Positions 28,328-37,091 are shown, counted from the stretch's first letter. The stretch: 64,000 nucleotides of DNA from Flavobacterium cupreum (GCF_003996965.1 NZ_QWDM01000009.1:62001-126000), one strand, 5' to 3'. Notes: generated by a model from the letters alone, not told the origin. Made by a program: numbers and translations.

Positions 28328-28945
28328 ATGAGTTTATATCCATTACAAAAAACGGCAATTATTCTGATAGATCCTTTTAATGATTTCCTTTCTGAAGGAG
28401 GGAAACTATTTCCTTTGACTAAAGAAACTGTGGAAGAAACCGGACTTGTCAGAAATATCAAAAGACTTCTAATTGCTGCAAGAGAAAAAAAGATCCGGAT
28501 TGTTTACGCACCGCATCATAATACCCAAAAGGGGGATTATCTGAACTGGAAGTTTTTATCCCCTTCGCATCAGGGCAGCAGCAACATTACTCTTTTTGAA
28601 AAGGGATCTTGGGGTGCCGGGTTTCATCCTGAGCTTATGATGCAGGAAGGTGATTTACTGGCACAAAATCACTGGACAGCCAGTGGTTTTGCTAATACCG
28701 ATTTAGATTTTCTGCTCCGTCAGCACGGTATTGAACACATAGTGCTTGCGGGGATGAAAGCCAATACGTGCATTGATTCAACAGCGCGGTATGGCGTCGA
28801 ATTAGGGTATCATGTTACGCTTATAAAAGATGCGATAGCCGCATTTAACTGGGACGAGATAAAAGCTACTGTTGAAACAAATTTTCCTAATTACGGACAT
28901 GCTCTGTATGGTACGGAAGAATTTATACAACAAATAAACCTTTAA
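28328..28945 (+). CDS. Isochorismatase-family cysteine hydrolase
   Basis: A 205-residue protein of the isochorismatase/nicotinamidase superfamily. The catalytic Asp is in AIILIDPFNDF (about 15) and the nucleophile Cys in GMKANTCIDSTARYGVELGYH (about 143). In relatives, the catalytic Lys lies just before the segment HW-SGFANTDLD; here this segment reads LAQNHWTASGF, so the Lys seems replaced by Gln or Asn. The enzyme may be inactive or use a changed mechanism. No signal peptide. It sits 31 bases after the hydrolase gene, suggesting a shared small-molecule degradation role. Confidence 0.85.
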   Translation: MSLYPLQKTAIILIDPFNDFLSEGGKLFPLTKETVEETGLVRNIKRLLIAAREKKIRIVYAPHHNTQKGDYLNWKFLSPSHQGSSNITLFEKGSWGAGFHPELMMQEGDLLAQNHWTASGFANTDLDFLLRQHGIEHIVLAGMKANTCIDSTARYGVELGYHVTLIKDAIAAFNWDEIKATVETNFPNYGHALYGTEEFIQQINL

Positions 28946-29074
28946 TTATCGAAAGGCTGATCGAAAGCATTATGACTTCGGTTATGAATACTGCATTTTA
29001 AAACGTCACTTTAGCAGGAGTTAGTTACTTTAAAAAAAATAATGAATACAGGGCTTTTATGTTGCTCCTATTGC

Positions 29075-29193
29075 TGTGTGAAACTTGATTTTATTTTTCA
29101 TTTTCACACAGAAAGTGTGTGAAACTTGATTTTATTTTTCATTTTCACACAGAAAGTGTGTGAAACCTGATTTTCATTTTTACTTTCACACAG
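29075..29193. repeat. Three tandem 41-bp hairpin-forming repeats
   Basis: Units start at 29075, 29116 and 29157. Each begins TGTGTGAAA and ends TTTCACACA, giving a 9-bp stem, with a 19-base AT-rich middle. Each unit is 37 bases with a 4-base AAAG linker between units. The first two are identical; the third has several changes. The array lies downstream of the isochorismatase gene, in a 411-base gap with no ORF. Confidence 0.92.
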
Positions 29194-29235
29194 AAAAACT
29201 ATAGTTCCAGTCGTGAAATTATCGGTATAAAGCCA

Positions 29236-29266
29236 AAAAGGCCCGGACATTCCATCCGGGCCTTTT
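29236..29266. terminator. Strong bidirectional terminator
   Basis: AAAAGGCCCGGA pairs perfectly with TCCGGGCCTTTT around a 7-base loop. It separates the convergent isochorismatase and msrA genes. Confidence 0.88.
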
Positions 29267-29356
29267 CACTTTGCCTATTTTAAAATTCAATTGTAATTTT
29301 TATAACGTATACTTCCCTGCTCTACCAGAAGAAACAGTATATTCTTTGTCAACATA

Positions 29357-29848
29357 TTACAAAAAAGTACCGAACCTTTCAAAGTGACAGGTATAGCCAT
29401 TCGGATTTTTAACGAGGTAGTCCTGATGGTAGTCTTCAGCAACCCAGAATTTTGTAAAGGGTTCAAGGGTGGTAACAACTTCCCCGGGCCATTTTCCTGA
29501 GTCATCAACGATTTTAATTACTTCATCGGCGATCTGTTTTTCATCTTCATTCTGAATAAAAATGGCAGATCTGTAGCTTGAACCTTTGTCATTGCCCTGC
29601 CTGTCTACTGTTGTTGGATCATGCATCCTGAAAAAGTAGTCCAGCAGCTCTTTATAATTTGTAACGGTACTGTCGTAGGTAATTTCTATGCCTTCAGCAT
29701 GTCCCGGATGATTTTGGTAGGTTGGATTATCATTTTGTCCTCCTAAGTATCCCACTTCGGTATCTTTTACCCCCGGGCGTACCCGAAAAAGGTCTTCCAT
29801 ACCCCAAAAACATCCACCGGCTATATACGCTTTTTTTAAGTTTTCCAT
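29357..29848 (-). CDS. msrA: Peptide methionine sulfoxide reductase A
   Basis: A 163-residue MsrA that reduces methionine-S-sulfoxide in proteins. The active site is [10 protein letters not shown] with catalytic Cys13, and [22 protein letters not shown] and CHFERFG are all typical. The start at 29848 is preferred over 29899 because it gives the standard N-terminus and a -7 box lies at 29911-29918. No signal peptide and no fused MsrB domain. It is a single gene ending at a strong terminator. Confidence 0.95.
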   Translation of the reverse strand: MENLKKAYIAGGCFWGMEDLFRVRPGVKDTEVGYLGGQNDNPTYQNHPGHAEGIEITYDSTVTNYKELLDYFFRMHDPTTVDRQGNDKGSSYRSAIFIQNEDEKQIADEVIKIVDDSGKWPGEVVTTLEPFTKFWVAEDYHQDYLVKNPNGYTCHFERFGTFL

Positions 29849-30160
29849 GATTTCACTTTTAAAAATTATACGGGCTTTTTTCGCCCTTACTGTATTCATT
29901 AATGTGCTATCAAAGATAATTGATTATTGGTTGTGTTGTTTACAGGATTATCTACATTCCGTACATTTTTCAAACAAAGTGTATTTGGCTTTTACTATTT
30001 TTTCCAAATAGTCAACTTTATCTCTTTCTGTCTGAATGAATCGACTATTTGCTTTTATGGTTACAGATGCTGTGTAAATTTAATAACAAAACCCTTTTTT
30101 CGTATAAGAAAAATTCCAACTAAAGAATTAATTTTAAAAGCTTTAAATCACAGCAAAGTA
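29849..30160. other. Divergent promoter region of msrA and the xth-type gene
   Basis: Holds the -7 box of msrA. The ORF that begins at 29927 runs in frame into the nuclease gene, but its first 78 codons are Phe/Tyr/Cys-rich and not like the family, so I treat them as leader. Confidence 0.55.
29911..29918 (-). promoter_or_regulatory. Possible -7 box of msrA
   Basis: TATCTTTG on the minus strand fits TAnnTTTG and lies 63 bases before the msrA start. Confidence 0.45.
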
Positions 30161-30967
30161 ATGAAAATAGCTACTTATAATGTCAACGGGGTCAACGGAC
30201 GTCTTCCGGTACTGCTCAGATGGCTTGAGGAAACAAAACCAGACATTGTCTGCCTTCAGGAACTGAAAGCACCGCAGGATAAATTTCCCGAAAAAGCCAT
30301 TAACAACGCAGGATACAATGCCATCTGGCACGGCCAAAAACAATGGAACGGCGTGGCGATCCTGGCGCGCAATAGGGAAATCAAAGAAATCACCAGGACC
30401 CTTCCCGGCGACAAAGACGATGTGCAGAGCCGCTATATGGAAGCCCTTATTGATGGTCTCGTAATTGCCTGCCTGTACCTCCCCAACGGAAATCCCGCTC
30501 CGGGTCCGAAACTGGAGTACAAACTGTTATGGTTCGAACGTCTGGCCCACCGCGCCTCTACGCTGCTGAGTTTAAAAACACCGGTGATCCTGCTGGGCGA
30601 TTTTAATGTGATGCCCACTGAACTTGATGTATATAAGCCCGAGCGCTGGCTGAAAGATGCACTCTTTCTGCCTGAAGTACGCAAGGCCTTTGCCGATATC
30701 GTCAATCAGGGCTGGACCGATGCCATACGCAAATTATATCCTGATGAAGTAATTTATACTTTTTGGGACTATTTTAGAAATGCCTACTCCCGTAATGCCG
30801 GACTTCGCATTGACCATTTCCTGCTGAGTCCGCAGGTTGCAAAGAAACTGAAATCCGCCGGGGTGGACAAGCATGTTCGCGGATGGGAAAAAAGCAGTGA
30901 TCATGCACCCGTGTGGATTGAAATTGATGAAATAAAACTGCCGCCAGCGAAGAAACCTATTAAATAA
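30161..30967 (+). CDS. xth: Exodeoxyribonuclease III / AP endonuclease family
   Basis: A 268-residue endonuclease/exonuclease/phosphatase-fold enzyme of DNA base-excision repair. It begins MKIATYNVNGVN, and shows the metal Glu in CLQELKA (about 34), LGDFNVMP (about 147-154), RIDHFLLSP and the final SSDHAPVWIE. It should cut abasic sites and trim 3' blocked ends. The start at 30161 gives the typical N-terminus. A single-domain response regulator starts 16 bases after the stop, so both may be co-transcribed. Confidence 0.92.
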   Translation: MKIATYNVNGVNGRLPVLLRWLEETKPDIVCLQELKAPQDKFPEKAINNAGYNAIWHGQKQWNGVAILARNREIKEITRTLPGDKDDVQSRYMEALIDGLVIACLYLPNGNPAPGPKLEYKLLWFERLAHRASTLLSLKTPVILLGDFNVMPTELDVYKPERWLKDALFLPEVRKAFADIVNQGWTDAIRKLYPDEVIYTFWDYFRNAYSRNAGLRIDHFLLSPQVAKKLKSAGVDKHVRGWEKSSDHAPVWIEIDEIKLPPAKKPIK

Positions 30968-30983
30968 TTACTACCTTTATTTT

Positions 30984-31409
30984 ATGAGAAGAAAAGCAGA
31001 TATTATTATAATCGAAGACGACGAAGACGACAGAATATTCCTTCAGGATATTTTTGACAGCCTGAAATACCCTAACAAACTGGTCTTTTTTGAAGATCCG
31101 ACGCTTGTACTGGATTACCTGTCAAGTCCCGCTGTTTATCCGTTTATGATATTGTCGGATATCAATATGCCAAAAATGGATGGCTTTGAACTTCGGAACA
31201 AGATTTTGTCCCGTCCGGAAACGAGCAAAAAATGTGTTCCTTATATTTTTATGTCTACCTCAAAAAGTCCCGAAAATGTTAGTAAAGCCTACGATTGTCA
31301 TGTACAGGGCTTTTTTAGGAAAGAAGCCGATTTCAATGATTATAAAGAGACGATCGAGAATATAATGAGGTACTGGATTACAAGCCTTACACCTACCAGT
31401 ACCACTTAA
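30984..31409 (+). CDS. Single-domain response regulator
   Basis: A 141-residue CheY-like receiver with no output domain. The acidic pocket is IIIIEDDEDD, the phospho-Asp lies in ILSDINMPKMDG (about 57), the Thr/Ser switch is in FMSTSKS, and the Lys is in FFRKEADF. The EDDEDD pattern is typical of the Rcp1-like group, which relays signals from hybrid or phytochrome-type kinases. It is separated by 16 bases from the nuclease gene and converges with another such regulator. Confidence 0.9.
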   Translation: MRRKADIIIIEDDEDDRIFLQDIFDSLKYPNKLVFFEDPTLVLDYLSSPAVYPFMILSDINMPKMDGFELRNKILSRPETSKKCVPYIFMSTSKSPENVSKAYDCHVQGFFRKEADFNDYKETIENIMRYWITSLTPTSTT

Positions 31410-31466
31410 ATTTTAAAATCGGGGGCGCTATTTATTTAGCAATCACCCAACCCACATTTCGGTATT

Positions 31467-31844
31467 TTATAAAATATCCTGAAGTACACAAACGAGTTCC
31501 TTATAGTCATTAGGTTTACTGATGCAACGCACCTTATCAAACTGCTGCGTTAATTTTTGCATGATTTCTATAGTATGCGAAGAATATACAATAACGGGAA
31601 TTTGCTCCAGGGCGGCGTCGTTTTTGAGCTGCTGTAAAAATTCAGGTCCGCTGATAACCGGCATATTCAGGTCCAGAAATATTAGTTCCGGCAGATTTTG
31701 CCCATTTTTCAGTTCTTCCATTGCGATTACGGGACTGGTAACAATACGGCAGATAACTTTTTCTTCTAAGGACTTAACTGCTTCAAACAATATCTCAGCA
31801 TCGTCCAGATCATCATCGATCAGCAATATACTTTTATATAACAT
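31467..31844 (-). CDS. Single-domain response regulator
   Basis: A 125-residue receiver from the ATG at 31844. The longer frame from 31877 adds eleven residues not expected for the family. The acidic pocket is LLIDDDLDD, the phospho-Asp is in IFLDLNMPVISG (about 58), the switch Ser is in VYSSHT, and the Lys is in CISKPND. No output domain. Rcp1-like. Partner kinase unknown; the PAS kinase at 33403 is one nearby candidate. Confidence 0.88.
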   Translation of the reverse strand: MLYKSILLIDDDLDDAEILFEAVKSLEEKVICRIVTSPVIAMEELKNGQNLPELIFLDLNMPVISGPEFLQQLKNDAALEQIPVIVYSSHTIEIMQKLTQQFDKVRCISKPNDYKELVCVLQDIL

Positions 31845-31943
31845 AAATCTTTGTAAAATGTACGGATGAACCTCCATACAGTTATTCGAATAAACGCACT
31901 TATGACGTTTCGTGGTTGTCTATTTGGAATAAGGCAAGGAAAA

Positions 31944-31975
31944 ACCTGCACCATTTACAAAAAAATGGTACAGGT
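31944..31975 (-). terminator. Terminator of the YciE-like gene
   Basis: On the minus strand ACCTGTACCATTT pairs with AAATGGTGCAGGT (one mismatch) and is followed by TTTTCC. It starts 42 bases after the stop codon. Confidence 0.65.
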
Positions 31976-32017
31976 CTCCATCAAAATCAAACTTACTCTT
32001 GGATTTTCAATTTGAAT

Positions 32018-32644
32018 TTATTTTTGATCTTCTTCACTTGCATCGAAGTTGATTGTATTGTAAGCTGCCTCGGTCAATAAGGTATCGGCTTCTTTTTCTT
32101 CGGCCAGCGTTTTTTCCAGCAACAATACAGCGTCATCTTCGCCTAATGTGGCAGCAAATGCAGCAAGAGTGCCATAAGTAGCAATTTCGTAGTGCTCTAT
32201 TTTCTGTGATGCAGCGATAATACCGGCATCACGAACAGCCCCTGATTCTGTTTCTTCCATGATACTTTCTCCTTCTTTAATCAGACCTTCCATAGCATCG
32301 CATTTTTTGGCTGCTGCTTTTTCTCCAACTGATTTAAATACTTTTTCCAGTCTTAATACCTGTTCCTGTGTTACGGCAAGATGGTCGTTAATTGCTTTAA
32401 TCAGGTTTTCAGAAGTCGCATTCTTAGCCATCTTCGGCAATGCTTTGGTTAATGCTTTTTCAGCCCAGTAGATATCTTTTAAGGAATCTACAAATAATTC
32501 TCTTAGTCCGTCCGCTGCGGAAGGTTTCGCTTTTACTGTTCCCTTAGGAGTTGCTTTTGCTGCTGTTGCAGTGGTACTTTTGCTTTTTGTTGCAGTTGTA
32601 CTTTTACTTTTTGTAGCTGTTGTATTTTTAGTTGCAGTTTTCAT
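32018..32644 (-). CDS. YciE/YciF-like ferritin-fold protein (DUF892) with Lys/Thr-rich tail
   Basis: A 208-residue protein. The C-terminal part (about 45-208) is the DUF892/YciE four-helix fold, with LRELFVDSLKDIYWAEKAL and the HYEIATYGTL segment whose Glu/His residues suit a diiron site. The N-terminal 40 residues are an unusual Lys/Thr/Ala-rich tail with tandem TTATKSKS units, like histone H1-type tails, and could bind nucleic acid. DUF892 proteins are stress-induced with poorly known function. It is a single gene with its own terminator and a -7 box upstream. Confidence 0.88.
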   Translation of the reverse strand: MKTATKNTTATKSKSTTATKSKSTTATAAKATPKGTVKAKPSAADGLRELFVDSLKDIYWAEKALTKALPKMAKNATSENLIKAINDHLAVTQEQVLRLEKVFKSVGEKAAAKKCDAMEGLIKEGESIMEETESGAVRDAGIIAASQKIEHYEIATYGTLAAFAATLGEDDAVLLLEKTLAEEKEADTLLTEAAYNTINFDASEEDQK

Positions 32645-32667
32645 AAATTTATTTTTTTAAGTTAAAT

Positions 32668-32675
32668 CAAATCTA
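32668..32675 (-). promoter_or_regulatory. Possible -7 box of the YciE-like gene
   Basis: TAGATTTG on the minus strand fits TAnnTTTG and lies 24 bases before the start codon. Confidence 0.4.
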
Positions 32676-32904
32676 CAAAATCACCGAAGTGATTATTTTA
32701 CAGAATATCCCAATATTTTTACAGTATTCAAATATTAAACCTCTATAAATCAGCATATATTCAAAAAGGCTCTTACCGGCTATAAAAAATGGACACTGTT
32801 ATTTTATTAAACCTGTCGGATGCAGCGAAAAAGCGCGGTTTTACTCCTCTTAAAAACAACGTAGTATTTCGTCTCAGGATTAGCATATGTATGTTCTGAT
32901 TTTA

Positions 32905-32912
32905 TATCTTTG
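32905..32912 (+). promoter_or_regulatory. Possible -7 box of the regulator-kinase-antiporter unit
   Basis: TATCTTTG fits TAnnTTTG and lies 39 bases before the response regulator start. Confidence 0.45.
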
Positions 32913-32950
32913 TCCCTGCAAATCTTAACTTAATTACTACAAAACTGCGT

Positions 32951-33355
32951 ATGAAGTGCTTTTTAATTGATGACGACGAAGATGACAGAGATATTTTCGC
33001 ATTGGCCCTCCTAAAGGCAAATGCTGAAAGTAACTGTATTACAGCCACTAATGGAGAAGATGCTTTAGATCTTTTAAGAAAACAATCTGATTTTATTCCT
33101 GATTATATTTTCCTCGACCTTAATATGCCTTTGATGGATGGGCGTGCCTGTCTGTCTGAATTAAGGAAACAAGCCCGTTTAGATACTGTTCCGATTATCA
33201 TTTTTACGACTTCTTCTTATTCAAAGGATATTGAAGATACGCTGAATCTTGGTGCCTCGCACTACCTTGTAAAACCAACGAGTCTTAATGAATTAGTGTC
33301 TATACTTACCTCCTTTTTTGAAGGTAAACTTTCCGGCTACCGACTGAGCTTGTAA
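32951..33355 (+). CDS. Single-domain response regulator
   Basis: A 134-residue CheY-like receiver. The acidic pocket is FLIDDDEDD, the phospho-Asp lies in IFLDLNMPLMDG (about 58), the switch is in IFTTSSYS, and the Lys is in YLVKPTS. No output domain. It is followed after 47 bases by a PAS histidine kinase and then an antiporter, so the three are probably one operon and this receiver and that kinase may be partners. Confidence 0.9.
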   Translation: MKCFLIDDDEDDRDIFALALLKANAESNCITATNGEDALDLLRKQSDFIPDYIFLDLNMPLMDGRACLSELRKQARLDTVPIIIFTTSSYSKDIEDTLNLGASHYLVKPTSLNELVSILTSFFEGKLSGYRLSL

Positions 33356-33402
33356 TTTTAACAGTTGTTTAATTTTAATAATTGCCTTATATTTACTTTT
33401 AT

Positions 33403-34998
33403 ATGGCAATCATGAATACTTTAAACAGTTCAGAAACAGAATATTACAATCACAACCAGCTCTTAGAGTCCTTGCCTACTGCAGTATATGCCTGCGATAG
33501 TAAGGGAATCATTACATTTTTCAACCAGGCTGCCACTCTACTCTGGGGACAACAGCCAGAGCGGGGTATTGCTATGTGGTGCGGCTCATGGAAAGTATAC
33601 CGTCGTAATGGAACTCTTTTGACTATTGAGGAATATCCGATGACCCTTGCACTAAAAGAGGGGCGGGCTGTAAAGGGAGAAGAAATTGTGATTGAAAAAC
33701 CCAATGGAGACCGCGTATATGTATTGCCACACTCAAATCCGATTTTTAACAGTGCGGGTGAAATAACAGGAGCTATTACGATGCTGGTCGATATATCCGA
33801 CAAAAGTAAACACGAAAAACAACTCACGGACACCAAGGAAATCTACAAGGATTTGCTGGAGGAAAAAGTGATCGAAAGAACCTTAACTTTACAAAAAAGC
33901 GAGGACCGGTATCATAAAATGGTAGAGGAAGTTGAGGATTATGCCATACTACTGCTCGATCCTGACGGAAATGTTCAAAATTGGAATCTCGGGGCCCAAA
34001 AAATTAAGGGCTATACGGAAGAAGAAATTATCGGCAAAAACTTTAGTTTGTTTTACCTTATCGAAGACCGGGAACGACAGCTGCCGCAAACTCTTATACA
34101 GCGGGCTGCCAGTGAAGGCAAGGCCATGCATGAGGGATGGAGGCTCAAAAAGAATGGCGAAAAATTCTGGGGGTTTGTCGTTCTGACAGCCCTGCATGAC
34201 GACGATAATAATATTATAGGTTTTTCAAAAGTAACAAGGGACCTGACCGAAAGAAAACAGCTTGAGGATCAGCTAAGGGAAAATGCGATCAATATCGAAT
34301 TTCGAAATAAGCAACTGGAGGAATACGCGCACATTGCTTCGCATGACCTTCAGGAACCGTTACGTAAAATCCGAATTTTTGCTGAAATGCTTTCGCATAA
34401 AATTAAAGATGAGGATGCCCTGCGCGATATTAAAAAGATAGAATCATCTGCCACGCGAATGACCATGCTAATTAAGGACGTTCTCGCCTATTCTGAAATT
34501 GCCCAGGGCCACCAAATGTTTGTTCCAACGGATATGAATGAAATTCTGAAGAATGTCCAGGAAGATTGTGAGCTCTGGATCCTTGAAAAAAATATCTCTA
34601 TAGTCCACGATGATCTTCCTGTAATAAACGCTGTGTCCATTCAGATGCACCAGCTTTTCTCCAATTTTATGACCAATGCCTTAAAATATTCGAACATTGG
34701 CGGTACCATATCGATATTGTGCAGTACCAGTTATACGGAAGAGGAAAAAAAACAGTTTCATCTGAAAGAGGGTACAACGTATCTAAAGCTAATTTTTCGC
34801 GATAACGGAATTGGCTTTGATGCAAAATACAGCGATCAGGTCTTTAAGCTTTTTCAACGATTAAATTCAACACAAAGCGGAACCGGGATCGGTCTGGCAT
34901 TGTGCAAGAAAATTATTGAAAACCATTCCGGTTCCATAACTGTTCATAGTGAAGTTGGCGTCGGAACAGAATTTACAGTTTATCTTCCTTTCTCCTAA
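33403..34998 (+). CDS. PAS-domain sensor histidine kinase
   Basis: A 531-residue soluble kinase. Two PAS domains (about 20-130, with LPTAVYACDSKGIITFFNQAA, and about 165-285, with DYAILLLDPDGNVQNWN) are joined by a helix. The dimerisation/phospho-acceptor segment is ASHDLQEPLRKI (about 312), a phytochrome-kinase-like pattern. ATPase motifs are NALKYS (N-box), DNGIGFD, FKLFQRL and GTGIGLALC. No membrane helix, so it senses a cytoplasmic signal. Start codon choice among 33382 (TTG), 33403 and 33412 is uncertain. It sits between a response regulator and an antiporter gene. Confidence 0.9.
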   Translation: MAIMNTLNSSETEYYNHNQLLESLPTAVYACDSKGIITFFNQAATLLWGQQPERGIAMWCGSWKVYRRNGTLLTIEEYPMTLALKEGRAVKGEEIVIEKPNGDRVYVLPHSNPIFNSAGEITGAITMLVDISDKSKHEKQLTDTKEIYKDLLEEKVIERTLTLQKSEDRYHKMVEEVEDYAILLLDPDGNVQNWNLGAQKIKGYTEEEIIGKNFSLFYLIEDRERQLPQTLIQRAASEGKAMHEGWRLKKNGEKFWGFVVLTALHDDDNNIIGFSKVTRDLTERKQLEDQLRENAINIEFRNKQLEEYAHIASHDLQEPLRKIRIFAEMLSHKIKDEDALRDIKKIESSATRMTMLIKDVLAYSEIAQGHQMFVPTDMNEILKNVQEDCELWILEKNISIVHDDLPVINAVSIQMHQLFSNFMTNALKYSNIGGTISILCSTSYTEEEKKQFHLKEGTTYLKLIFRDNGIGFDAKYSDQVFKLFQRLNSTQSGTGIGLALCKKIIENHSGSITVHSEVGVGTEFTVYLPFS

Positions 34999-35009
34999 AC
35001 CAAAAAAAA

Positions 35010-36584
35010 ATGCTTGAAAACTTTCCTTTTTATGTCGGTATACTGATCGTTATTTTATTGCTGATTATGCTGGCTAATAAAATAAAAGTGGCTTATCCTG
35101 TTTTATTAGTTTTGGGAGGACTGGCGATCAGTTTTATTCCGGGTGTGCCCGTTATCAATATTGAGCCTGAGCTTATCTTTTTTATTTTCCTTCCTCCTTT
35201 ATTGTATGAAGCGGCATGGACAATTTCATGGAAAGAGTTGTGGCGCTGGCGTCGCATCATAACCAGTTTTGCTTTTGTAGTCGTTTTTCTCTCGGCACTT
35301 TCGGTAGCATTAGTGGCTAATTATGTTATTCCGGGCTTTTCGCTGGCATTAGGTTTTTTACTGGGAGGAATTGTTTCGCCGCCGGATGCAGTCAGTGCCG
35401 GTGCTATTTTGAAATTTGTGAAGGTGCCCAAAACTATTTCCTCTATTTTAGAAGGAGAAAGTTTGCTGAATGATGCCTCTTCCTTAATTATCTTCCGATT
35501 TGCCATGATTGCCGTTGCAACGGAACAATTTATATTTTACAAAGCCGCAATGAGTTTCAGCTGGATGATTATTGGTGGTGTGGCCATTGGTTTACTCATC
35601 GGATGGCTGTTCATGAAAGCGCATAAATATCTGCCTACCGATGCCAATACAGATATTGTTTTATCATTGCTTACGCCTTATATCATCTATCTGGCCGCCG
35701 AAGAAGTGCATAGTTCCGGGGTTTTAGCCGTGGTCAGTGGTGGTTTGCTTTTAGCGAATAACAGGCATCGTTTCCTGAGCAGCAAATCCCGCCTGCAGGG
35801 CATAAATGTCTGGGGAAGCCTTTGTTTTATATTAAACGGTCTGGTGTTTATGCTCATCGGATTAGATTTACCACAAATTACCAGCGGCCTTGAAGAAGTG
35901 AGCCTTTTATCCGCTATTGGATATGGAGTACTGATTACATTTGTCCTGATCGTCAGCCGGATATTATCTTCTTACGGTGCAGTACTTGTGACGCTGATTG
36001 CCCGCAATTTTATCACTGTTGCCGATAGCCGAAATCCCGGTTTAAAAACGCCCTTTATACTGGGCTGGACCGGAATGCGCGGTGTTGTTTCGCTGGCAGC
36101 GGCCTTATCTATACCGGTTTACCTGAATAATGGTAATGGTTTTCCGCAGCGCAACCTGATTCTGTTTATTACTTTTATTGTTATTCTGCTGACGCTTTTA
36201 ATTCAGGGACTGACACTGCCCTATTTTATCCGAAAAATTAACTTTACCACTTTCGACGATGCAGTACCGCGCGATGAAGCGTATCATCTCCTGCGAAAAG
36301 AACTAGCCGAACATGCTTCCGATTATTTAAGGACTACGTACAGCGATCAGCTCGAAAGTAATGCTTCCCTGCAACAGTTAATTCAAAAATGGGAACAGCA
36401 TACTAACGGAGTCGATGATGAATCTATCGGACAGGAACTTAAAGTCATTTACCTTGATTTATTAAACCACCAAAGACAATGGTTAATTACTAAAAACAAA
36501 GAAGATCAGTCTTTAGACGAATCGGTCATCAGAAGGCAAATGCATTATCTGGATATTGAAGAAGAGAAATTGCGTTATATTTAA
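35010..36584 (+). CDS. Na+/H+ antiporter, CPA1 (NhaP-type) family
   Basis: A 524-residue membrane protein with about twelve hydrophobic segments in residues 1-410 and a hydrophilic, mostly helical tail (about 415-524). The family motifs are FLPPLLYEAAW (about 61-71), SPPDAVSAGA (about 125-134, transport-site Asp) and EGESLLNDASSLI (about 149-161). It should exchange Na+ (or K+) for H+ across the inner membrane. It begins 11 bases after the kinase stop, which suggests ion or pH homeostasis is an output of the regulator-kinase operon. A terminator follows. Confidence 0.92.
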   Translation: MLENFPFYVGILIVILLLIMLANKIKVAYPVLLVLGGLAISFIPGVPVINIEPELIFFIFLPPLLYEAAWTISWKELWRWRRIITSFAFVVVFLSALSVALVANYVIPGFSLALGFLLGGIVSPPDAVSAGAILKFVKVPKTISSILEGESLLNDASSLIIFRFAMIAVATEQFIFYKAAMSFSWMIIGGVAIGLLIGWLFMKAHKYLPTDANTDIVLSLLTPYIIYLAAEEVHSSGVLAVVSGGLLLANNRHRFLSSKSRLQGINVWGSLCFILNGLVFMLIGLDLPQITSGLEEVSLLSAIGYGVLITFVLIVSRILSSYGAVLVTLIARNFITVADSRNPGLKTPFILGWTGMRGVVSLAAALSIPVYLNNGNGFPQRNLILFITFIVILLTLLIQGLTLPYFIRKINFTTFDDAVPRDEAYHLLRKELAEHASDYLRTTYSDQLESNASLQQLIQKWEQHTNGVDDESIGQELKVIYLDLLNHQRQWLITKNKEDQSLDESVIRRQMHYLDIEEEKLRYI

Positions 36585-36594
36585 ATCTTATAAA

Positions 36595-36620
36595 AAAAGC
36601 TGCTTAAAAAAGCAGCTTTT
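36595..36620. terminator. Terminator, antiporter gene
   Basis: AAAAGCTGCTT (36595-36605) pairs with AAGCAGCTTTT (36610-36620), ending in T-rich sequence. It can also serve the convergent hsp20 gene. Confidence 0.85.
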
Positions 36621-36638
36621 AAATAAGTAATTAAAACG

Positions 36639-37091
36639 TTAAGAGATGGCAATCAGCTTTGGTTCTTTTTGTTTTGCCTGCTCCAGCTTAGGAATCGACA
36701 ATACTAAAATTCCGTTTTCATAACGAGCATTTATATTATCCTCGTCCACTACATTTTTAGGCAGTACAAAACTTCGCTGGAAGGATTGATAGCTAAATTC
36801 CCTGCGGGTAAAATTTTCCTGTTGCGTATTCACTTCGTTTTCTTTCACGGAAGAAATAAGCAGCTGTCCGTTTTCCAGGGTAACCTTAAAGTCTTCCCTG
36901 TTCATACCCGGTGCTGCAACTTCCACTTCATAGCGCTCCGGCGTTTCCTTGATGTTCACTGATGGCAGCGTGGTTCTTGTTGTTGAAAAATTGCTGTTTT
37001 CCCAATTGAAAAGATCTTGGCCAAAAACATCATCAAAAAATACTCTGGGTAAAGCCGGTAAGCGGCTTCCGTTTCTTTTAATAAGATTCAT
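36639..37091 (-). CDS. Small heat-shock protein, Hsp20 family
   Basis: A 150-residue small heat-shock chaperone. It starts MNLIKRNG at 37091; the longer frame to 37175 is not family-like. The alpha-crystallin domain (about 45-140) includes PSVNIKETPERYEVEVAAPGM, NGQLLISS and the ARYENGILVLSIPK segment (the GxLxxxxPK-like end). An I-x-I-like tail (LIAIS) closes it. It holds unfolding proteins under stress. A 14-bp inverted repeat lies about 105 bases upstream of the start. Confidence 0.93.
   Translation of the reverse strand: MNLIKRNGSRLPALPRVFFDDVFGQDLFNWENSNFSTTRTTLPSVNIKETPERYEVEVAAPGMNREDFKVTLENGQLLISSVKENEVNTQQENFTRREFSYQSFQRSFVLPKNVVDEDNINARYENGILVLSIPKLEQAKQKEPKLIAIS

Larger units (their letters stand above)
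32645..32950. other. Divergent promoter region, YciE-like and response regulator genes
   Basis: Contains -7 boxes in both directions (32675-32668 and 32905-32912). Otherwise AT-rich with no ORF. Confidence 0.5.

Noticed and set aside
29075..29193. Possible CRISPR array
   Set aside because: The units are adjacent 41-bp copies with only a constant 4-base linker; there are no variable spacers and no cas genes.
29927..30160. N-terminal extension of the xth-type protein
   Set aside because: The 78 extra residues are Phe/Tyr/Cys rich and not part of the family; the ATG at 30161 gives the standard N-terminus.
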